6,857 nt of DNA from an uncultured Spirochaetales bacterium (GTDB taxonomy: Bacteria > Spirochaetota > Spirochaetia > Sphaerochaetales > Sphaerochaetaceae), in NCBI GenBank assembly GCA_937902565.1, contig CALFMX010000054.1, forward strand, positions 1-6,857, given 5' to 3'. Made by a program: the position numbers and the translations under genes. Below, piece by piece: positions 1 through 6,106 of the stretch (position 1 is its first letter; the number at the start of each line of letters is the position of its first letter). The notes under the pieces were generated by a model. It had not been told where the DNA came from and did not search any database. It saw nothing but the letters and a program-made list of their open reading frames with translations.

Positions 1-1
1 G

Positions 2-85
2 CTTGGAAGAAACTGGCAGGATATTCAGATAAGTGACCCTTATGAACGCTTTGACCTCCTGAACCTGCTCAAGCAGAACTGGTAG
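2..85 (+). CDS. 3' end of an unrecognised protein-coding gene (partial)
   Basis: An open frame enters from the left edge and ends at a TAG stop at 83-85. The visible 27 residues end in ...DPYERFDLLNLLKQNW. I do not recognise the family, and 27 residues are too few to assign one. That it is coding is inferred from three points: the frame is open from base 2 to the stop, its codon choice resembles the neighbouring genes (ctc, ctg, aag, aac), and the stop overlaps the ribosome binding site of the next gene, which is typical of operon partners. The start and most of the protein lie outside the window. Confidence 0.6.
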   Translation, partial: LGRNWQDIQISDPYERFDLLNLLKQNW

Positions 86-88
86 GAG
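84..88 (+). promoter_or_regulatory. Ribosome binding site of the hydrolase, overlapping the upstream stop
   Basis: AGGAG at 84-88 shares its first two bases with the TAG stop of the upstream gene (83-85). It lies 5 nt before the ATG at 94 but only 2 nt before the in-frame GTG at 91. The spacing therefore favours ATG 94 as the start. The overlap suggests translational coupling to the upstream gene. Confidence 0.65.
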
Positions 89-93
89 AGGTG

Positions 94-933
94 ATGACCA
101 TTACCTACGATCTGCCGAACTTCAACGCACGATACTACAAAGACCGGGCCCCGGTTCGCCGCTGTGCCCGTCCCTGGGCGATGCTGCACCCCCAGCAGCC
201 CACGCGTGCGGTGCTCCTCGTCCACGGCTATGGCGGCTACCCCGGGGAGCTCATCAGGCCGGGGGTCGACCTCTTCGATGCAGGCTTCGATGTCTACTGT
301 CCCCGCCTGCCAGGCCATGGCACCAGTGGACGGGACTTCTCCAGAAGCCGGGCAGAGGACTGGATCGGTGTCACCACCGCATCCTTCGAGTACCTGAAGG
401 GGCGCTATGGGGAGGTGGCCATCGTCGGCCACTCGATGGGGGCGGCCCTGGCAACCATCACTGCCGCCGCCTTCAGCGTCAAGAAGCTCGTCCTCCTGGC
501 CCCCGCGCTGCTCATTCCCTCGATCCCGGTCAAGCAAATCCGTATCATGCGCCACTTCATCAAGCGGCGTAGGGTGGAATGGGTCCAGGATTCTGAATAC
601 CACTTCTACTACGATGGAGACAGCGACGATGACGCCTACCTTGGCCGTGAGTACTGGTCGTACGTCTTCCTTGAGCAGCTGTGGCAGCTCGAGCAGGTAC
701 GCCGGAAGGCTGTCGGGGTGGTGGAGACCCTCGCCTCTGACACCCTGGCGGTCATCGGGGGGAAGGACACCGTCATCGCCCCCCAGGCGGCCCTGCTGGT
801 CACGAGCAAGCCCCTGGGGACCAATAGGCACCTCGAGCTGCCCTCCGGTGGGCACTTTCTGCCCTACGACAAGGACAAGGGGGCCCAGGATGAGGCGATG
901 GAGGCCACGGTTGCGTGGCTTGTGACGCCCTGA
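94..933 (+). CDS. Alpha/beta-fold serine hydrolase (carboxylesterase / monoacylglycerol lipase-like)
   Basis: A 279-residue cytoplasmic-looking protein with no signal peptide. It has the hallmarks of the alpha/beta hydrolase superfamily, Hydrolase_4 / serine aminopeptidase S33 type. Numbering from ATG 94, the oxyanion-hole strand reads LLVHGYGG (about 42-48), followed by a second strand with PRLPGHGTS (about 71-78). The nucleophile elbow is GHSMG with Ser114. The acid is probably Asp225 in GGKD, and the catalytic His is His254 in SGGHF. All three triad residues are present, so the enzyme is probably active. The cap between strands 5 and 6 (about 140-205) is charged, with a KRRR run and an acidic DGDSDDD stretch at about 174-180. 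The family hydrolyses carboxylic esters or monoacylglycerols, and the actual substrate cannot be read from sequence. The gene is probably co-transcribed with the upstream gene. GTG at 91 is an alternative start that would add one residue. No terminator is visible after it. Confidence 0.9.
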   Translation: MTITYDLPNFNARYYKDRAPVRRCARPWAMLHPQQPTRAVLLVHGYGGYPGELIRPGVDLFDAGFDVYCPRLPGHGTSGRDFSRSRAEDWIGVTTASFEYLKGRYGEVAIVGHSMGAALATITAAAFSVKKLVLLAPALLIPSIPVKQIRIMRHFIKRRRVEWVQDSEYHFYYDGDSDDDAYLGREYWSYVFLEQLWQLEQVRRKAVGVVETLASDTLAVIGGKDTVIAPQAALLVTSKPLGTNRHLELPSGGHFLPYDKDKGAQDEAMEATVAWLVTP

Positions 934-972
934 TATCTTCTTGCTCAATAATGGAACAACCCTCCTCCGTGT

Positions 973-981
973 TGCTATAAT
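973..981 (+). promoter_or_regulatory. Extended -10 promoter for the gltX-glyS-tyrS operon
   Basis: TGCTATAAT at 973-981 is a perfect extended -10 element (TGn followed by TATAAT). It lies in the one AT-rich intergenic stretch of the window. The best -35 at suitable spacing is GGAACA at 953-958, with 17 bp spacing and only 3 of 6 consensus positions. Promoters with an extended -10 often tolerate a weak -35. Transcription would be expected to start near 987-989, giving a leader of roughly 40 nt before gltX. Confidence 0.6.
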
Positions 982-998
982 CTCTCTTTTGCGGTACA

Positions 999-1018
999 AC
1001 TCTATCATTGATAGGAGT
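999..1018 (+). promoter_or_regulatory. Dyad / RBS-covering hairpin in the gltX leader, tetO1-like
   Basis: CTATCA-T-TGATAG at 1002-1014 is a perfect inverted repeat with 6-bp arms around one base. The symmetry extends outward (ACT at 999-1001, AGT at 1016-1018) with one extra G at 1014/1015. The first 16 bases (999-1014) equal the Tn10 tetO1 operator as I remember it. As DNA it could be an operator lying just downstream of the transcription start. As RNA it can form a stem of five pairs (1002-1006 with 1010-1014, AUU loop) plus three pairs beyond the bulge, which would bury the AGGAG at 1013-1017. No TetR-type repressor gene is present here, so either role is an inference. Confidence 0.4.
1013..1017 (+). 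promoter_or_regulatory. Ribosome binding site of gltX, inside the hairpin
   Basis: AGGAG at 1013-1017 lies 9 nt before ATG 1027 and 6 nt before an in-frame TTG at 1024. Both starts are possible on spacing. ATG 1027 is preferred because the protein then begins MDVRVRYAPSPTG, the usual GluRS N-terminus. The site lies in the right arm of the leader dyad. Confidence 0.65.
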
Positions 1019-1026
1019 CTAGTTTG

Positions 1027-2511
1027 ATGGACGTAAGAGTACGGTATGCCCCCTCGCCGACGGGCCTCCAGCACATCGGTGGGGTGAGGACTGCCTTGTT
1101 CAACTACTTCTTCGCCCGCGCACAGGGGGGGAAGTTCATTTTGCGCATCGAGGATACCGACCAGGAGCGTTACACGGAAGAGGCGCTCGAGGATCTCTAC
1201 GAGACCCTCGCCTGGCTCGGGGTCAAGTGGGACGAGGGACCGGTCGTCGGCGGACCCTATGGTCCGTACGTACAGAGCGAACGCTTTGACCTCTACAAGG
1301 AGTACGCCGAGAAACTCGTCGCCGACGGCAAGGCATACTACTGCTACTGTACCCCCGAACGCCTCGATGCCCTCAGGGCCGAGCAGCAGGCTGCCAAGAG
1401 CGAGCAGCAGGGGTACGACCGGCACTGCAGGAACCTCAGTGCTGAGGAGCGGGCAGAGTATGAGCGGCAGGGGATCGTCCCGGTCATCCGCCTCAAGGTG
1501 CCCACCGAGGGGAAGACCACCTTCCACGACATCCTGATGGGGGACATCACACGCAAGAACCGTGACGTCAGCCCCGATCCGGTCCTGCTCAAGAGCGACG
1601 GCTTTCCCACCTACCACCTCGCCAATGTCATCGATGACCACCTGATGGGCATCACCCATATCATGCGGGCCCAGGAGTGGATTCCCTCCGGGCCGCTACA
1701 TATCATCCTCTACGAGGCGTTCGGTTGGCAGCCGCCGGCGTACTGCCACCTGCCGATGGTCATGGGCAAGGACGGGCAGAAGCTCTCCAAACGCCACGGC
1801 TCGACGGCTGTGCGTGATTTCAGGCAGCAGGGCTACCTTCCCGAGGCGCTGCTCAACTACGTGAGCATGGTCGGGTGGTCGTATGACGGGGAGCGCGAGT
1901 TCTTCACCCGGGAGGACCTTGAGGAGCTCTTCACCCTGGAGAAGATCAACAAGGCGCCCGGCGTCTTCGACTACAAGAAACTGGAGTGGTTCAACGGCCA
2001 GTACATCCGCCAAAAGAGCGATGAGGAGCTCCTCGAGCTCCTGCTCCCCTACCTGGTGGATGCAGGCTTCGTCTCCCTTCCCGTCGATGGGGAGGGCAGG
2101 CAACAGCTGCTCCTGCTCACCGCCAGCGCCAAGGAGCGGCTCAAGGTCCTCAGCGACATCGTCACCCTCTCACGCTTCCTCTTCGAGGAGCCTGTGTGGG
2201 ATGACCTCTCCATCTTCTGTGCCAAGGGGGTGGACCTTGGGGTCACCACCGAGGCACTCACCCGTGCCTACGGTATCTTGAGGGCGGGCTTGGAGAGCGG
2301 CCTCGGTGACCAGGAGATCGAAGACAACCTCATGGCGCTCGCCAGCGAGATGGGCCTGAAGGTCGGAGGGGTCTTCATGCCCATCCGGGTAGCGGTGACC
2401 GGCAGTGCGGTGAGCCTGCCGCTCTTTGACTCGATCAGGTTGCTCTCCAACCAACGGGCATTTGGACGAATTGAAAAAGCATTGGATATATTGAAGAGAG
2501 AGGTACGATAA
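1027..2511 (+). CDS. gltX: Glutamyl-tRNA synthetase (class I)
   Basis: A 494-residue class I aminoacyl-tRNA synthetase, the normal length for bacterial GluRS. It activates glutamate with ATP and charges tRNA-Glu in the cytoplasm. The N-terminus reads RVRYAPSPTGLQHIGG, with the HIGH-type motif as HIGG at residues 16-19, followed by RIEDTD, which is characteristic of GluRS/GlnRS. The KMSKS-type loop is KLSKR at 252-256. A cysteine group typical of the zinc-binding insert is present (Cys106, Cys108, Cys134), but the usual fourth His position is Asn136. The C-terminal part from about 330 is the helical anticodon-binding region. Whether the enzyme is discriminating or also charges tRNA-Gln cannot be decided here, since no gatCAB or glnS is in view. 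The gene is first in a tight operon: its TAA (2509-2511) directly abuts the glyS ATG. Expression probably starts from the extended -10 promoter at 973-981, and the leader hairpin may modulate it. Confidence 0.97.
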   Translation: MDVRVRYAPSPTGLQHIGGVRTALFNYFFARAQGGKFILRIEDTDQERYTEEALEDLYETLAWLGVKWDEGPVVGGPYGPYVQSERFDLYKEYAEKLVADGKAYYCYCTPERLDALRAEQQAAKSEQQGYDRHCRNLSAEERAEYERQGIVPVIRLKVPTEGKTTFHDILMGDITRKNRDVSPDPVLLKSDGFPTYHLANVIDDHLMGITHIMRAQEWIPSGPLHIILYEAFGWQPPAYCHLPMVMGKDGQKLSKRHGSTAVRDFRQQGYLPEALLNYVSMVGWSYDGEREFFTREDLEELFTLEKINKAPGVFDYKKLEWFNGQYIRQKSDEELLELLLPYLVDAGFVSLPVDGEGRQQLLLLTASAKERLKVLSDIVTLSRFLFEEPVWDDLSIFCAKGVDLGVTTEALTRAYGILRAGLESGLGDQEIEDNLMALASEMGLKVGGVFMPIRVAVTGSAVSLPLFDSIRLLSNQRAFGRIEKALDILKREVR

Positions 2512-3849
2512 ATGGCAGAGATTACACTGGAGAAGATAGTCTCCTTGTGCAAGCGGCGTGGATTCATCTTCCAATCGAGCGAGATCTATGGGGGCCTCAA
2601 CGGCGCATACGACTACGGCCCGCTTGGTGTGGAACTGAAGAACAACATCCGCGACATATGGTGGAAGGAGATGACGCGTCTGCACGATGACATCGTAGGC
2701 CTCGACTCCTCGATCTTGATGCATCCCCGTGTCTGGGAGGCGAGCGGCCACCTGGCGAACTTCAGTGACCCCATGGTCGACTGCAAGCAGTGCAAGGCGC
2801 GCTTCCGCGCGGACCAGATCGACCTTGCTGCCGCCTGTCCAAACTGTGGCACCAAGGAGAGCTTCACCGAGCCGCGTGAGTTCAACCTGATGTTCGCCAC
2901 CCACATCGGGGCGGCCAGTGATGCCTCCTCGAAGATCTACCTGCGCCCGGAGACCGCCCAGGGCATCTACGTCGACTTCAAGAACGTCGTCGCATCGAGC
3001 CGGGTGAAGATCCCCTTCGGCATCGCCCAGGTGGGCAAGTCCTTCCGCAATGAGATCACCACCAAGCACTTCATCTTCCGCTCCTGTGAGTTTGAGCAGA
3101 TGGAGATGCAGTGGTTCTGCGCCCCGGGCACCGACGAGGATTGGTTTGCCTATTGGAAGGCACAGCGCATGGGCTTCTACGACAAGATCGGCATCCGCCC
3201 CACACACCTGCGCTGGCACCAGCACGGACCGGACGAGCTTGCCTTCTACGCCAAGGACGCCTATGACATCCAGTACCTCTTCCCCATGGGGTGGCAGGAG
3301 CTGGAGGGGGTGCACAGCCGTACCGACTACGACCTGACCCAGCACCAGAAGTTCAGCGGCAAGGATATGACCTACCTCGACCCGGTAAGCGGGGAGCGGT
3401 ATATCCCCTATGTCGTCGAGACCTCGGCGGGCTTGACGCGCAACGTCCTGATGGCGCTCAGTGATGCCTATGAGGAGGAGACGCTCGAAGGTGGCGATGT
3501 ACGCACCGTCCTTCGTTTCCACCCCAACGTCGCCCCCATCACCGTGGCAATTCTCCCGTTGGTGAAGAAGGACGGCATCGCCGAGCTGGCCAAGGAGCTC
3601 GAGGTCCAGCTGCGCGATGATTTCACGACCTTCTACGACGAGAGCGGGGCCATCGGGCGCCGGTATCGCCGCATGGATGAAATCGGTACCCCCTACTGTG
3701 TGACCGTCGACTACCAGACCAAGGATGATGGGACGGTGACGCTCCGCCTGCGCGACAGCATGGAGCAGGTCCGTCTCCCCATCGCCGACCTCGTCGCCGC
3801 CATGAAGGAAGCGACCAAGCAGTACAAACGTGTGGGGAGTGAGGCATGA
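2512..3849 (+). CDS. glyS: Glycyl-tRNA synthetase, single-chain alpha2 type (class II)
   Basis: A 445-residue class II synthetase of the homodimeric GlyRS type, not the two-subunit GlyQ/GlyS form of E. coli. It charges tRNA-Gly. The N-terminus has SSEIYGGLNGAYDYGPLG, which is highly typical of this family. A four-cysteine knuckle follows (Cys91-X2-Cys94 and Cys109-X2-Cys112), probably a zinc site, then EPREFNLMF. RPETAQGIY leads into class II motif 2, where FRNE supplies Arg179 and Glu181. Motif 3 is GLTRNVLMAL with Arg310. The anticodon-binding domain starts near 336 with RFHPNVAPITVAILPL and runs to the end. The start is ATG 2512, immediately after the gltX stop (TAAATG). Its ribosome binding site GAGAGG (2498-2503) lies inside the gltX codons, 8 nt upstream. 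The stop overlaps the tyrS start by 4 bases. All class II motifs are intact, so the enzyme should be functional. Confidence 0.96.
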   Translation: MAEITLEKIVSLCKRRGFIFQSSEIYGGLNGAYDYGPLGVELKNNIRDIWWKEMTRLHDDIVGLDSSILMHPRVWEASGHLANFSDPMVDCKQCKARFRADQIDLAAACPNCGTKESFTEPREFNLMFATHIGAASDASSKIYLRPETAQGIYVDFKNVVASSRVKIPFGIAQVGKSFRNEITTKHFIFRSCEFEQMEMQWFCAPGTDEDWFAYWKAQRMGFYDKIGIRPTHLRWHQHGPDELAFYAKDAYDIQYLFPMGWQELEGVHSRTDYDLTQHQKFSGKDMTYLDPVSGERYIPYVVETSAGLTRNVLMALSDAYEEETLEGGDVRTVLRFHPNVAPITVAILPLVKKDGIAELAKELEVQLRDDFTTFYDESGAIGRRYRRMDEIGTPYCVTVDYQTKDDGTVTLRLRDSMEQVRLPIADLVAAMKEATKQYKRVGSEA

Positions 3850-5099
3850 ACCAGGCTCTCCAGACCCTTATAGACCGTGGCTTCGTGAAAGCATGCACCG
3901 ATTATGATGCCCTCTCCGCCCTGATGGACGAGGGGCCGGTGACGCTGTACGTCGGGGTAGACCCCACGGGCAGCAGCCTGCACATCGGCCATATGGTCCC
4001 CTTCTTTGCGATGCACCACCTGCAGAAGGCTGGTCACAACCTCATCGCCCTCGTGGGAGGTGGGACTGCGATGATCGGCGACCCGTCGGGCAAGAGTGAG
4101 ATGCGCAAGATGCTCACCATCGAGCAGATCAGAGAGAACAGCGCCTCTATCAAGGACCAGATCGGGACTGTCATTGACTTCAACGGAGGGGAGGGGATGG
4201 GCACGGCGGTCATGCACAACAACGCTGACTGGCTGCTCGACCTCAACTACATCACCTTCCTGCGCGAGATCGGGCGTCACTTCTCGGTGAACCGGATGCT
4301 CACCTTCGAGTCGTACAAGCAGCGCCTGGAGCGGGGACTCTCCTTTGTCGAGTTCAACTACCAGCTTCTGCAGTCCTACGACTTCCACATCCTCCACCAG
4401 AAGGAGGGGTGTCGCCTCCAGATCGGTGGTGACGACCAGTGGGGCAACATCGTCAGCGGGATCGACTTGATCCGCAAGCTGGGCGGTGAGCAGTGCTTCG
4501 GCCTCACCTTCAACCTCATCACCCGCGCCGATGGGCACAAGATGGGAAAGAGCGAGAAGGGTGCGGTCTTCCTCGACCCCGCCCTCTACTCCCCCTACGA
4601 CTTCTACCAGTATTGGCGCAACGTCAACGACGAGGATGTGGTGCGCTTCCTCAAGCTCTTCACCTTCCTCCCGCTTGACCAGATTGCCCGCTACGAAGGG
4701 GAGGGGGCTGATATCAACGAGGCCAAGGAGCTCCTTGCCTGGGAGCAGACCAAGATCATCCACGGCAAGGATGAGGCCGACAAGGCCCGCAGTGCCGCCC
4801 AGGCACTCTTCAGCACTGATGCGGGTATCAGCACCGAGAACAGGGAAGGGATGCCTTCGATTACCGTCGAGCGCAGTGAGCTCGAGCAGGGTATCGGGGT
4901 GCTCGACCTCTTCAGTCGCACCGACCTTGCCAAGACCAACAGCGAGGCACGGCGACTGGTGACCGGCGGGGGTGCATGGGTAGGGCAGCAGCGGATCGAT
5001 GATCCGCGTTCTACCATTGACCTCTCCTTCCTCGATGAGGCGGGGGAGATCCTGCTGAGGGCCGGAAAGAAGCGGTATTTCCGCATTGTTATTGTCTGA
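3846..5099 (+). CDS. tyrS: Tyrosyl-tRNA synthetase (class I)
   Basis: A 417-residue bacterial TyrRS, close to the usual length of about 420. It activates tyrosine and charges tRNA-Tyr. The ATP-binding HIGH motif is exact at residues 46-49 within YVGVDPTGSSLHIGH. The tyrosine-pocket signature GGDDQWGN covers about 194-201, and QLLQSYDF lies upstream of it. The KMSKS loop is KMGKS at 232-236, a common TyrRS variant. The C-terminus carries an S4-like RNA-binding domain (about 345-405, with TNSEARRLVTGGGAWVG) that contacts the long variable arm of tRNA-Tyr. The start codon overlaps the glyS stop in an ATGA junction (3846-3849). A GGAG at 3836-3839 inside glyS lies 6 nt upstream, so translational coupling is likely. 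GGDDQWGN, together with the S4 domain, separates it from TrpRS. No T-box leader is present, as expected for an internal operon gene. Confidence 0.97.
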   Translation: MNQALQTLIDRGFVKACTDYDALSALMDEGPVTLYVGVDPTGSSLHIGHMVPFFAMHHLQKAGHNLIALVGGGTAMIGDPSGKSEMRKMLTIEQIRENSASIKDQIGTVIDFNGGEGMGTAVMHNNADWLLDLNYITFLREIGRHFSVNRMLTFESYKQRLERGLSFVEFNYQLLQSYDFHILHQKEGCRLQIGGDDQWGNIVSGIDLIRKLGGEQCFGLTFNLITRADGHKMGKSEKGAVFLDPALYSPYDFYQYWRNVNDEDVVRFLKLFTFLPLDQIARYEGEGADINEAKELLAWEQTKIIHGKDEADKARSAAQALFSTDAGISTENREGMPSITVERSELEQGIGVLDLFSRTDLAKTNSEARRLVTGGGAWVGQQRIDDPRSTIDLSFLDEAGEILLRAGKKRYFRIVIV

Positions 5100-5103
5100 T
5101 TGC

Positions 5104-5128
5104 GAGGGGGCATGGCCCCCTCTTCTGT
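5104..5128 (+). terminator. Hairpin after tyrS, weak intrinsic terminator or attenuator
   Basis: A perfect 8-bp stem (GAGGGGGC at 5104-5111 with GCCCCCTC at 5115-5122) closes a 3-nt ATG loop, starting 4 bases after the tyrS stop. The tail TTCTGT (5123-5128) is only moderately T-rich, so termination may be partial. It separates the synthetase genes from the ABC transporter genes. Confidence 0.6.
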
Positions 5129-5144
5129 GAACGTGGAGGTTATC

Positions 5145-6098
5145 ATGAAACGAACCATTCTACTGTCGGTGTCACTGCTCTGTGCCGTGACTCTTCTCTT
5201 TGCCCAGCCAATCGCCGAGAGCCCCCAGGAGCCGGCACAGATTGCCGTGATGGCCGGGCCCACCGGATTTTCATCTGCTGGACTCTCCCGCTTCCTCGGT
5301 GAGGATACATATACCCTCTCGGTCTACCCCTCTCCCAATGAGGTCATAGCGCGCCTTGCCAACGGTGAGGTGGATGTTGCGGCCCTGCCCTCGAACGTGG
5401 CCGCCACCCTCTATAACCGCGGTGTGAAGATCCAGGTGGCTGCGGTCATCGGCGACGGCATGCTGAGCGTGCTCTCCTCCGATCCCTCCGTTGCGGATGC
5501 CAGCGACCTCATCGGCAAGACGATCCACGTCCCCGGTCCCGGCTCAACCCCAGACCAGATGGCGCGGCTCCTCCTCAAGGAGGCTGGCCTGGTCGAGGGC
5601 GTCGATGTCATCATGGACTACTCCGTCTCTGCTCCGGCCCAGCTTGCACAGATGGTCATCGCCGGGAAGGTCAGCCTGGCCATCCTGCCCGAGCCCTTCG
5701 TCACGATGGTACGTACCAAGAACAGTGAGGTCAACGTCGCCGCCGACGTACAGGAGCTGTACAGCTCGTTGACCGGTATCGAGAACTATCCGATGAGCGT
5801 GTTGGTGGTGCGCAGCGACTTTGCCCGCGAGCACGCCTCCCAGCTCTCTGCGATCCTCTCTGCATACGAACAGTCAGTGGCGTGGGTCACGGCAAACCCT
5901 GCCGATGCAGGTAAGGCCATCGAAGAGGCCTCCATCATGGCAGCTGCCATGGCCGCTCCGGCGATCAAGGCGTGCAACCTCGTCTACCGCCCCGCCTCCA
6001 GTGCGAAGGGGGAGCTTGATGCCTACTACACCTTCCTCCACTCATTCAGCCCCGATGCCATCGGCGGCTCGGTCCCCAAAGCGGATCTCTACCAGTAG
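5145..6098 (+). CDS. ABC transporter solute-binding protein, NMT1/SsuA-like, exported
   Basis: A 317-residue periplasmic binding protein of the NMT1/THI5-SsuA group, the COG0715 type linked to nitrate, sulfonate, taurine or pyrimidine-precursor uptake. The N-terminus is a clear Sec signal peptide: MKRT, then a hydrophobic core, with probable cleavage after Ala20 (LFA/QP). A Cys at 13 lies inside the core without a good lipobox, so a lipoprotein is less likely. The mature protein shows family features: AVMAGPTGFSSAGL (about 34-48), LANGEVDVAALPSNVAATL (about 71-89), DLIGKTIHVPGPGSTPDQMARLLLKEAGL (about 121-149) and LAILPEPFVTMV (about 178-189). The ligand is not predictable by eye. ATG 5145 is chosen because GGAGG at 5135-5139 lies 5 nt upstream and the signal peptide begins there; the frame is open further upstream but would run through the hairpin. 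The permease gene follows after 8 bases. Confidence 0.88.
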   Translation: MKRTILLSVSLLCAVTLLFAQPIAESPQEPAQIAVMAGPTGFSSAGLSRFLGEDTYTLSVYPSPNEVIARLANGEVDVAALPSNVAATLYNRGVKIQVAAVIGDGMLSVLSSDPSVADASDLIGKTIHVPGPGSTPDQMARLLLKEAGLVEGVDVIMDYSVSAPAQLAQMVIAGKVSLAILPEPFVTMVRTKNSEVNVAADVQELYSSLTGIENYPMSVLVVRSDFAREHASQLSAILSAYEQSVAWVTANPADAGKAIEEASIMAAAMAAPAIKACNLVYRPASSAKGELDAYYTFLHSFSPDAIGGSVPKADLYQ

Positions 6099-6106
6099 GG
6101 GGAGCT

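Noticed and set aside
65..76. CTGCT-CA-AGCAG inverted repeat near the end of the first partial gene
   Set aside because: Five-bp arms with a 2-base gap cannot form a stable hairpin, and no T tract follows, so it is not a terminator.
934..972. Possible terminator after the hydrolase
   Set aside because: No stem with a T tract could be found. The region is moderately AT-rich, but nothing folds convincingly by eye.
988..1026. T-box or amino-acid riboswitch upstream of gltX
   Set aside because: The leader is only about 40 nt, far too short for a T-box, and has no T-box core sequence or specifier stem.
1251..1266. CGGACC/GGTCCG inverted repeat in gltX
   Set aside because: It encodes the repeated GPYGPY residues of GluRS. 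The repeat comes from the protein sequence, and a 6-bp stem inside a gene is unremarkable.
40..1659. 539-residue open frame on the minus strand opposite the hydrolase and gltX
   Set aside because: It is antisense to two confidently identified genes and crosses their promoter region. It shows no recognisable domain, and its composition (rich in Gly, Val, Leu, Asp, Glu) is what GC-rich codons give when read backwards.
2170..3522. 450-residue minus-strand open frame opposite gltX/glyS
   Set aside because: It is a shadow of the two synthetase genes with no domain signal. High GC in the third codon position suppresses stops on the opposite strand.
3711..4763. 350-residue minus-strand open frame opposite glyS/tyrS
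   Set aside because: The same antisense artefact; no start context or family motif.
5100..5144. Upstream extension of the binding-protein frame to base 5100
   Set aside because: The extension would translate the hairpin and put residues ahead of a clean signal peptide. ATG 5145 has its own GGAGG at proper spacing.
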